NCBI GenBank assembly: GCA_001464955.1
Contig: LNEM01000024.1
Location: forward strand, 62,001-126,000
Length of the DNA stretch: 64,000 nt
Source of the DNA: Rhizobiales bacterium Ga0077537
GTDB lineage: Bacteria; Pseudomonadota; Alphaproteobacteria; Rhizobiales; Hyphomicrobiaceae
Direction: 5' to 3'
This document shows positions 56,981-64,000 of the stretch, piece after piece; within the stretch, counting starts at the first letter, position 1, and the number at the start of each line of letters is the position of its first letter. The position numbers and the translations under genes are program-made. The notes below the pieces were generated by a model. That model was not told where the DNA came from. It worked only from the letters and a program-made list of their open reading frames with translations, and did not search any database.

Positions 56981-58428
56981 TTGAGCGACGCAGCCGCCGT
57001 GCCAGCCGCCTCGACCAGCGGCGAGGCGACGAACGGCAGCACGAAGCCGAGCACCAGCACGAGCGCCAGCGCCACGATCGCGCCCTCCTTGGCGCGCGTG
57101 GCCATGAACGGCGCCTTGGCGTCGTCGAAGAACATGATCTTGACGATACGCAGATAGTAATAGGCGCCGATGACGCTCGCCACGACACCGATGACGGCAA
57201 GCCAGTAGAGCCCGGCCTTCACCGCCGGCAGGAAGGCGAACCACTTGGCGAAGAAGCCCGCGAGCGGCGGAATGCCGGCGAGCGAGAACATGAACATCGC
57301 CAGCGCGAAGGCGAGGAACAGGTTTGTCTGCGCAAGCCCGGCCAGCTCGTTGATGTCCTCGACCAGTCCGCCCTCCCGACGCATCGACAGGATGCAGCCG
57401 AACGCACCGAGCGTCATGACGATGTAGATCGCCATGTAGATGAGGACGCCCTGCGCGCCCTCCGCCCCGCCGGCTGCCAGCGGCACCAGCGCATAGCCCA
57501 TGTTGGCGATCGAGGAGTAGGCCATCAGCCGCTTGATGTTGGTCTGCCCGATGGCGCCGAGCGCGCCGACCACCATCGAGGCTATGGCGAGGAACACGAT
57601 GATCTGCTGCCATTGCGGCTGCACGCCGGGCAGCGCCGTCATCACGAGGCGCACGAGGAGCGCCATGGCCGCCACCTTCGGCGCTGCCGCGAGGAACGCC
57701 GTGATCGGCGTCGGCGCGCCCTGGTAGACGTCGGGTGTCCACATGTGGAACGGCACCGCCGACACCTTGAAGGCGAGCCCGACCATCAGGAAGACGAGGC
57801 CGAACACCAGGAGCAGGTTCTGCCCGGCACCGGCCACCGAGGCAGCCGCGGCGATACCCGCGAACGACGTCGTGCCCGCGAACCCGTAGAGCAGCGACGC
57901 GCCGTAGAGCAGCATCCCCGACGACAGCGCGCCGAGGACGAAGTACTTGAGACCCGCTTCGCTCGACTTCGCATCGTCGCGACGGATGGCCGCGACGACG
58001 TAGAGCGCGAGGCTCTGCAGCTCGAGGCCCATGTAGAGCGCCATCAGGTCTCCGGCCGAGACCATCACCATCATGCCCGCCGTGGCCAGGAGCAGCAGGA
58101 CGGGCAGTTCGAACTTGAACGAACCCTGCGCCTTCATCTCGTCGAAGGCGAGCACCATGGCCCCGCCGGCGCCCGCGAGCACGAGGAGCTTCACGAAGCG
58201 CGCGAACGCATCGTCGACGAACGCGCCGCCGAAGAGCCGCGCCGGTTCACCGAGCTGGACGATCGCCACGCCGGCCGCGACGAGCACGGCGAGCGCCAGC
58301 CACATGATGCGCGAGGTTTCGGCGTCGTTCTCAGGCCGGAAGGCGCCTTGCATCATCAGCACCATCGCACCCAGCACGATGATGATCTCAGGCAGCAGCG
58401 GCGCGTAGGCTTGCAGGACGGCCATCAT
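56977..58428 (-). CDS. nuoN: NADH-quinone oxidoreductase subunit N
   Basis: A 483-aa antiporter-like proton-pumping subunit of complex I with about 14 membrane segments. Key charged residues lie in hydrophobic context, for example [27 protein letters not shown] with its Glu, and the Lys in [20 protein letters not shown]-like strand. It is the last nuo gene before birA. Confidence 0.96.
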   Translation of the reverse strand: [483 protein letters not shown]

Positions 58429-58473
58429 GTCTCTCGTTCTCGCTCGGCTCTCGCATCGGGGCGTCGGATGCCG

Positions 58474-59988
58474 TTACTTCTGCTGACCGGCAAGCGCGGC
58501 GGAGCGCTGCGTCTTGACGGCCATTTCGTGTTGCGCGACCAGCTTCTTCACCGATTGCGCCGTGACATCGAGGATCGGCGCCGGATAGACGCCGAAGAAG
58601 AGCGTCAGCAGCACCAGGGGCGCCATGACCACGATCTCGCGCGGCCCCATGTCCGTGATCGCCTTCAGCGACGGCTTGTCCATCACCCCGAAGATCATCC
58701 GCCTGTAGAGCCAGAGCGCATAGACCGCCGACAGGATGACGCCCGTCGTCGCAAAGAGCGCCACCCACGTATTGACCTTGAACACCCCGAGCAGCGTCAG
58801 GAACTCACCGACGAAACCGGACGTGCCCGGCAGCCCGACGTTCGCCATCGTGAAGATCATGAAGCAGACGGCATAGATCGGCATCCGCTCGACGAGACCG
58901 CCGTAGGCCGCGATGTCGCGCGTATGCATCCGGTCGTAGACCACGCCGACGCACAGGAAGAGCGCCGACGCCACGAGCCCGTGGCTCAGCATCTGGAAGA
59001 TGGCGCCGTCGATGCCCTGCTGGTTGAAGGTGAAGATGCCGAGCGTCACATAGCCCATGTGCGCAACCGACGAGTAGGCGATCAGTTTCTTCACGTCTTC
59101 CTGCGCCAGTGCGACGAGCGACGTGTAGACGATCGCGACCACCGACAGCGTGAAGACGAGCGGCGCGAGGTCCACGGACGCCACCGGGAACATCGGCAGC
59201 GAGAACCGGAGGAACCCGTAGCCGCCCATCTTGAGCAGGATGCCGGCGAGAATCACCGACCCCGCCGTCGGCGCCTCGACGTGCGCATCCGGCAGCCACG
59301 TATGCACCGGCCACATCGGCATCTTGACGGCGAACGACGCGAAGAACGCGAGCCACAGCCACGTCTGCCAGGCGACCGGCAGGTTGGCCTTCTCGATAAG
59401 TGTCGGGATGTCCGTCGTCCCCGCGTGCATGTAGATCGCCATCATGGCGATCAGCATCAGCACCGAGCCGAGCAGCGTGTAGAGGAAGAACTTGAAGCTC
59501 GCGTAGACCCGCCGCTTGCCGCCCCACACGCCGATGATGATGAACATCGGAATGAGGCCGCCCTCGAAGAACAGATAGAACAGCACGAGATCGAGCGCGC
59601 AGAAGACGCCGATCATCAGCGTCTCGAGCAGCAGGAACGCGATCATGTATTCCTTGACGCGCTCCTGGACCGACTCCCAGCTCGCCAGGATGCAGAGCGG
59701 CATCAGGAAGGTGGTCAGGATCACGAACAGCATCGAGATGCCGTCGACGCCCATCTTGTACTTGATCGGCCCGAGCCACGCCGCTTCCTCGACGAACTGG
59801 AAGCCGGGATTGGACGGATCGAAGTTGATCCAGATGAGCAGCGAAAGCCCGAACGTCGCGAGCGTGCCCCAGAGTGCGAACCACCGCGCGTTGCCGTGCG
59901 CCTCCTTGTTCAGCGTCGCGATGGCGAGCGCGAAGACGGCCGGCAGAAACGTGACGACGGAGAGGAGATTGTTACCGACGAGGCTCAT
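58474..59988 (-). CDS. nuoM: NADH-quinone oxidoreductase subunit M
   Basis: A 504-aa antiporter-like proton-pumping subunit of complex I. Conserved strands include [39 protein letters not shown] and [14 protein letters not shown]. Its ATG overlaps the nuoL stop (ATGA at 59988-59985), showing coupling. Confidence 0.97.
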   Translation of the reverse strand: MSLVGNNLLSVVTFLPAVFALAIATLNKEAHGNARWFALWGTLATFGLSLLIWINFDPSNPGFQFVEEAAWLGPIKYKMGVDGISMLFVILTTFLMPLCILASWESVQERVKEYMIAFLLLETLMIGVFCALDLVLFYLFFEGGLIPMFIIIGVWGGKRRVYASFKFFLYTLLGSVLMLIAMMAIYMHAGTTDIPTLIEKANLPVAWQTWLWLAFFASFAVKMPMWPVHTWLPDAHVEAPTAGSVILAGILLKMGGYGFLRFSLPMFPVASVDLAPLVFTLSVVAIVYTSLVALAQEDVKKLIAYSSVAHMGYVTLGIFTFNQQGIDGAIFQMLSHGLVASALFLCVGVVYDRMHTRDIAAYGGLVERMPIYAVCFMIFTMANVGLPGTSGFVGEFLTLLGVFKVNTWVALFATTGVILSAVYALWLYRRMIFGVMDKPSLKAITDMGPREIVVMAPLVLLTLFFGVYPAPILDVTAQSVKKLVAQHEMAVKTQRSAALAGQQK

Positions 59989-62012
59989 TTCACGCCTCCG
60001 AGACCGAGCATGAACCAGCTGATGATGGCGGCGAGCCCGATCAGCATGGCGAAGGCGTAGTGGTAGACGTAGCCGGTCTGCAGCTTCACGACGCGATCCG
60101 TGACCTTGCCCACTGTGGCGGCCGTCCCGTCGATGGTGCCGTCGATCACGGTGCCGTCGCCTCCCTTCCAGAGGAAGCGTCCGATAGCCATCGCCGGCCG
60201 GACGAAGATCCGGTCATAGAGTTCGTCGAAGTACCACTTGTTGAGGAGGAACAGATAGACCGGACGGAACGCCCGCGCCGTCGCGGCCGGAAGCCCCGGC
60301 GCGAGCACATAGTAGAGATAGGAGAGCGCGAGGCCCGACAGCATGGCGATCGTCGGCGTCCACGCCACCCATTTCGGCACGGAATGCAGATCGTGCAGGA
60401 TGTGGTTGTTCGGCCCCTCGTAGAGCGCCTTGGCCCAGAACGCCTTGTAGTCGTGGCCGATGAAGTACTCCTTGAAGGAGTAGCCCGCGATCAGCGCGCC
60501 AATGGCCAGCACGAACAGCGGAATCAGCATGACGAGCGGGCTCTCGTGCGGTTCATGCCCATGACCGTCGTGACCGTGCTTGTCGTCATGGCCGTGCTTC
60601 GCGCCGTGCGCGCCATGATCGTCATGGCCGTGGGCCCCATGCCCGTCCTTCCATCGCGGCGATTGATGGAACGTCATGAACATCAGCCGCCATGAGTAGA
60701 ACGACGTCATGAAGGCCGCGACCGCCAGCACCCAGAAGGCATAGTTGTAGGGGGTGTGGCCGGCATAGGCCGCCTCGACGATGGCATCCTTCGAATGGAA
60801 GCCGGCGAAGCCCGCGAGCCCTGGGATGCCGACGCCCGTCAGCGCCAGCGTGCCGATCAGCATCATCGCCCACGTCGTCGGGATGTAGGCCTTGAGCCCG
60901 CCCATGTTCCGCATGTCCTGCTCGTGGTGCATCGCGTGGATCACCGAGCCGGCGCCGAGGAACAGGAGCGCCTTGAAGAACGCGTGCGTGAAGAGATGGA
61001 ACACGCCCGCCGCATAGGCGCCGAGCCCGCACGCTGCGAACATGTAGCCGAGCTGCGAGCACGTCGAGTAGGCGATCACCCGCTTGATGTCGTTCTGCAC
61101 GAGCCCGACCGTCGCGGCGAAGAACGCCGTCAGCACGCCGACGAACGTCACGACCTCGAGCGCCGTCGGAGCGTGCTCGAAGAGCGGAGACAGGCGCGCC
61201 ACCATGAAGACACCGGCCGTCACCATCGTCGCCGCGTGAATGAGCGCGGAGACCGGCGTCGGTCCCTCCATGGCGTCCGGCAACCAGGTGTGGAGCATGA
61301 ACTGCGCCGACTTGCCCATGGCGCCGAGGAACAGGAGGAGACACAGCGTGGTCAGGATGTCGACCTGATAGCCGAGGAAATTGAAGGTCTTCCCGGCCAT
61401 GTCCGGCGCGGCGGCGAACACCTGATCGAAGCCGATGGTCTGGAAGATGAAAAAGATGCCGAAGATGCCGAGCGCGAAGCCGAAGTCGCCGACGCGGTTG
61501 ACGACGAATGCCTTCATCGCCGCCGCGTTCGCCTCGGGCTTCTTGTACCAGAACCCGATCAGCAGATACGAGGCGAGGCCCACGCCCTCCCAGCCGAAGA
61601 AGAGCTGCAGGAAGTTGTCGCTCGTCACCAGCATCAGCATCGCGAACGTGAAGAGCGACAGGTACGCGAAGAACCGCGACCGGCTCGGATCCTCGTGCAT
61701 GTAGCCGATCGAGTAGAGATGAACGAGCGCCGACACGGTATTGACGACGACCAGCATCACAGCCGTCAGCGTGTCGATCCGGATGCCCCACGATACGTCG
61801 AGATTGCCGGACGTCACCCAACGCAGCAGCGTGACCCGCGCCGTCGTGTGCCCGAACCCCACGTCGAAAAACACGATCCATGAGAGGACGGCCGCGATCG
61901 CCAGCAGCGCCGTCGTCACGATCTCGGCGGCCCGGTGACCGATGGCCCGGCCGAAGAGACCCGCGATGAGCGCGCCGATCAGCGGCAGGAAGAGAATGGC
62001 TTTATAGATCAT
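59985..62012 (-). CDS. nuoL: NADH-quinone oxidoreductase subunit L, with His-rich loop
   Basis: A 675-aa subunit of complex I that includes the long amphipathic helix lying along the membrane arm. Conserved strands: [39 protein letters not shown] and [14 protein letters not shown]. Between residues about 454 and 490 lies a loop with about a dozen His, spaced by Gly and Asp (for example [19 protein letters not shown]), which could bind metal. Loops of this kind occur in some alphaproteobacterial NuoL proteins. Confidence 0.97.
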   Translation of the reverse strand: MIYKAILFLPLIGALIAGLFGRAIGHRAAEIVTTALLAIAAVLSWIVFFDVGFGHTTARVTLLRWVTSGNLDVSWGIRIDTLTAVMLVVVNTVSALVHLYSIGYMHEDPSRSRFFAYLSLFTFAMLMLVTSDNFLQLFFGWEGVGLASYLLIGFWYKKPEANAAAMKAFVVNRVGDFGFALGIFGIFFIFQTIGFDQVFAAAPDMAGKTFNFLGYQVDILTTLCLLLFLGAMGKSAQFMLHTWLPDAMEGPTPVSALIHAATMVTAGVFMVARLSPLFEHAPTALEVVTFVGVLTAFFAATVGLVQNDIKRVIAYSTCSQLGYMFAACGLGAYAAGVFHLFTHAFFKALLFLGAGSVIHAMHHEQDMRNMGGLKAYIPTTWAMMLIGTLALTGVGIPGLAGFAGFHSKDAIVEAAYAGHTPYNYAFWVLAVAAFMTSFYSWRLMFMTFHQSPRWKDGHGAHGHDDHGAHGAKHGHDDKHGHDGHGHEPHESPLVMLIPLFVLAIGALIAGYSFKEYFIGHDYKAFWAKALYEGPNNHILHDLHSVPKWVAWTPTIAMLSGLALSYLYYVLAPGLPAATARAFRPVYLFLLNKWYFDELYDRIFVRPAMAIGRFLWKGGDGTVIDGTIDGTAATVGKVTDRVVKLQTGYVYHYAFAMLIGLAAIISWFMLGLGGVK

Positions 62013-62040
62013 TTGAGGCGCTCGGTGCTCTCCGCAACGA

Positions 62041-62168
62041 CGTCATGCCCGCGGAGGCGGGCACCCACGTCGGCGTGCGTCAGGACGAGGTCGGCAACGC
62101 CGCGCGAGGCCGGCTGCGCATTCGACATCTGGGCGGCGTCGTGGATCCCCGCCTGCGCGGGGATGACG
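62041..62168. repeat. Dispersed inverted-pair repeat (VIPAQAGIH type), copy 2
   Basis: Arms 62041-62068 and 62141-62168, each 28 bases and nearly the same as those at 18913-18994, in inverted orientation with a 72-base spacer. It lies between nuoL and nuoK inside the complex I operon. Transcribed, the arms would form a hairpin between the two messages. Confidence 0.85.
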
Positions 62169-62193
62169 ATGCAGTGGGCGCTCGTTGTCATCC

Positions 62194-62502
62194 TCACCCT
62201 CTCATCACGCTCGCATCCTCGACCGCGATGGTGCCGCGGTTCCGGAAGTAGACGACGACGATGGCGAGCCCGATCGCAGCCTCGCCGGCGGCGACGGTCA
62301 GGACGAACAGTGCGAAGATCTGCCCCGAAAGCTCGCCCATGAACGACGAGAACGCGACGAGGTTGATGTTCACCGCGAGCAGCATGAGCTCGATCGACAT
62401 CAGGATGACGATGACGTTCTTCCGGTTGAGGAAGATGCCGAAGATCCCGATCGTGAACAGGAACGCAGCGACCGTCAGGTAGTGCGGCAGGCCGATGGTC
62501 AT
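62194..62502 (-). CDS. nuoK: NADH-quinone oxidoreductase subunit K
   Basis: A 102-aa, three-helix proton-channel subunit of complex I. The two conserved membrane glutamates are visible in [13 protein letters not shown] and [14 protein letters not shown]. The start at 62502 overlaps the stop of the preceding small gene (ATGA). Length matches the family. Confidence 0.96.
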   Translation of the reverse strand: MTIGLPHYLTVAAFLFTIGIFGIFLNRKNVIVILMSIELMLLAVNINLVAFSSFMGELSGQIFALFVLTVAAGEAAIGLAIVVVYFRNRGTIAVEDASVMRG

Positions 62503-62741
62503 CGCGTCACTCCCGTCGCGCCCATCATGGGCGCCAGCCAATGCCAGATCATGCCGAGGGCCATGGCGACGAACGCGACGCCGATGATCCAGTCGCGCAC
62601 CGACATCGAGCCGCCGCGCTTGGCATCGCGCGCCTCCCGCTTGTCGGCCTTCGCCCGCTCGGCGGCGCGACGGCGCGCCTCTGCGAGTGACGCGACGTTG
62701 TCCGTGCCCTTGGGCGTACCGCCGTTGAGATGCCCGGTCAT
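62499..62741 (-). CDS. Small membrane protein encoded between nuoJ and nuoK
   Basis: An 80-aa protein with a charged N-terminal half ([21 protein letters not shown]) and one membrane helix near the C-terminus ([19 protein letters not shown]). Its stop overlaps the nuoK start (ATGA) and it begins 49 bases after nuoJ, so it is expressed with complex I. It does not correspond to any of the 14 core Nuo subunits; it could be an accessory or assembly factor. Confidence 0.7.
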   Translation of the reverse strand: MTGHLNGGTPKGTDNVASLAEARRRAAERAKADKREARDAKRGGSMSVRDWIIGVAFVAMALGMIWHWLAPMMGATGVTR

Positions 62742-62790
62742 GCGCTGGGGCTCCGACGCTCGAGGAAACGCCAACCAATGTAGCCAGCCA

Positions 62791-63444
62791 TCACGACCGC
62801 ACCTTCTCGGGCGCCTTCGGGGGCACCGTGTAGCCGCCCGCCGGCACCTTCGCGATCTCGATCGCGGTCGCCGGGTTACGCGCATTCTGCGCCGAGATCG
62901 ACTGCCGCTTGACGCCGTCCTTGTGGCGCAGCGTCAGAACGATGGCGCCCATCATGGCGACAAGCAGGATCAGGCCCGCGATTTCGAGGTAGAACACGAA
63001 CGGTTCCCTGTAGAGGATGGCGCCGAGCGCCTCGGTGTTGCTGATCGTGGAGCCGGCGACGGGAGCCGGCGCCGGCCCGCGCACCACTTGCGCCGTTCCG
63101 GCGAAGCGCATGCCGACGACCATCACGAGCTCGATCAGCAGGATCGCGCCGACCATGGCCCCGAGCGGCGCATTCTTGATGAACCCCGCCCGCAACTCTG
63201 CGAAGTCGACGTCGAGCATCATCACGACGAAGAGGAACAGCACGGCCACCGCACCGACGTAGACGACAACGAGGATCATCGCCAGGAACTCGGCGCCGAG
63301 CAGAACGAAGAGCCCGGCCGCGTTGAAGAACGCAAGGATCAGCCAGAGCACCGCGTGCACCGGGTTGCGCGCCGTGATCACCATGACCGCCGACGCCACG
63401 GTCAGGAACGAAAAGAGGTAGAAGAAGACGGCTTGCAGCGCCAT
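62791..63444 (-). CDS. nuoJ: NADH-quinone oxidoreductase subunit J
   Basis: A 217-aa membrane subunit of complex I (ND6 family) with five hydrophobic segments. Family strands: ARNPVHAVLWLILAFFNAAG and MILVVVYVGAVAVLFLFVVMML. The soluble C-terminal tail (KVPAGGYTVPPKAPEK) is longer than in E. coli. Confidence 0.96.
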   Translation of the reverse strand: MALQAVFFYLFSFLTVASAVMVITARNPVHAVLWLILAFFNAAGLFVLLGAEFLAMILVVVYVGAVAVLFLFVVMMLDVDFAELRAGFIKNAPLGAMVGAILLIELVMVVGMRFAGTAQVVRGPAPAPVAGSTISNTEALGAILYREPFVFYLEIAGLILLVAMMGAIVLTLRHKDGVKRQSISAQNARNPATAIEIAKVPAGGYTVPPKAPEKVRS

Positions 63445-63500
63445 TGCCTCACGTATCCCGTGCCTTTGCCCGCGCGCCGCAAGGGCGCTCCGGCCTGCGT

Positions 63501-63989
63501 CTAGCGGTACTTCGCGTCGAGTTCGAGGTTCTTCGCGATCTCACGCTCCCAGCGGTCGCCGTTCGCAAGCAGCCGCGCCTTGTCGTAGTAGAGTTCTTCC
63601 CGCGTCTCGGTCGCGAACTCGAAGTTCGGCCCCTCGACGATCGCATCGACCGGGCAGGCCTCCTGGCAGAGGCCGCAGTAGATGCACTTCACCATGTCGA
63701 TGTCGTAGCGCGTCGTGCGCCGCGTGCCGTCGTTGCGCCGCGGGCCCGCCTCGATGGTGATCGCCTGCGCCGGGCAGATCGCCTCGCAGAGCTTGCACGC
63801 GATGCACCGCTCCTCGCCGTTCGGATAGCGCCGGAGCGCATGCTCGCCCCGGAACCGCGGGCTGAGCGGCCCCTTCTCGAACGGATAGTTGATCGTCTTC
63901 TTCGGCGCGAAGAAATAGCGCATGGTGAGGAAGAAGGCGGAGACGAACTCCGTCAGGAACAGCGACTTGATGCCTTGCGCGACGCTCAT
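63501..63989 (-). CDS. nuoI: NADH-quinone oxidoreductase subunit I
   Basis: A 162-aa iron-sulfur subunit (TYKY/NuoI) carrying clusters N6a and N6b between the peripheral arm and the quinone site. Both four-cysteine motifs are intact: [12 protein letters not shown] and [12 protein letters not shown]. The start at 63989 gives the usual N-terminal amphipathic helix ([15 protein letters not shown]). The upstream nuo genes lie beyond the window. Confidence 0.97.
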   Translation of the reverse strand: MSVAQGIKSLFLTEFVSAFFLTMRYFFAPKKTINYPFEKGPLSPRFRGEHALRRYPNGEERCIACKLCEAICPAQAITIEAGPRRNDGTRRTTRYDIDMVKCIYCGLCQEACPVDAIVEGPNFEFATETREELYYDKARLLANGDRWEREIAKNLELDAKYR

Positions 63990-64000
63990 CTGTCTTGCCT

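Noticed and set aside
57613-60060. Plus-strand open frame of about 815 codons opposite nuoN and nuoM
   Set aside because: Composition (His, Arg, Glu, Asp-rich) is that of an antisense frame over membrane-protein genes, which are intact.
62009-62197. Short minus-strand frame containing VIPAQAGIH
   Set aside because: It is the chance translation of the dispersed repeat at 62041-62168, not a gene.

Overview
The window is GC-rich and tightly packed, and reads as a stretch of core chromosome from an alphaproteobacterium, most likely of the order Hyphomicrobiales (Rhizobiales). The indications are AddAB in place of RecBCD, 5-aminolevulinate synthase (HemA), a MucR/Ros regulator, a short ProS without the insertion domain, and the gene order nuo - birA - rnj - mce - DUF1467 - proS - lolCE - lolD - dnaE. 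Genus cannot be assigned from the sequence alone. I see no rRNA, tRNA, CRISPR array, insertion sequence or prophage.

Layout. 1-7.1 kb: addB (cut by the window edge), addA and trxA with a strong terminator. 7.1-12.1 kb: an orphan LutA-like Fe-S protein, an anchored cytochrome c, a quinone oxidoreductase, a lipoprotein, two tandem DedA proteins and a tiny basic protein. 12.3-19 kb: parC, a patatin-like lipoprotein, an exported protein and two tandem inositol-monophosphatase-family genes. 19-26 kb: an amidohydrolase, the helicase hrpB, the zinc operon zur-znuC-znuB with a candidate Zur box, and a thiolase-like gene that lacks all catalytic residues. 26-36.4 kb: dksA with a long basic extension, a MoxR ATPase behind a structured leader, hemA, a fused TRAP permease with its TAXI binding protein, a bactofilin fused to a cadherin-like repeat, hemB and bpt. 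36.5-45.7 kb: small unknown genes, mucR, oligopeptidase B, an isocitrate-lyase-family enzyme and a tctBAC tripartite transporter. 45.7-64 kb: the minus-strand housekeeping block from dnaE back to nuoI, including the complex I genes nuoI, J, K, L, M and N.

How the genes work together. AddAB processes DNA ends for recombination. Zur, ZnuC and ZnuB form an autoregulated zinc importer; its binding protein ZnuA must be encoded elsewhere. HemA and HemB catalyse the first two steps of heme synthesis and flank a TRAP/TAXI importer of unknown substrate. NuoI-N are subunits of respiratory complex I. LolCE and LolD export lipoproteins.

Most of the window is ordinary. The points that deserve a second look are: the bactofilin/cadherin-like fusion; the catalytically dead thiolase; a three-hairpin repeat present twice with different sequence but the same architecture; a run of seven hairpins ending in a terminator in the proS-DUF1467 gap (candidate ncRNA); a small membrane-protein gene wedged between nuoJ and nuoK; and the Zur box. 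I did not find a clear multi-gene undescribed system.
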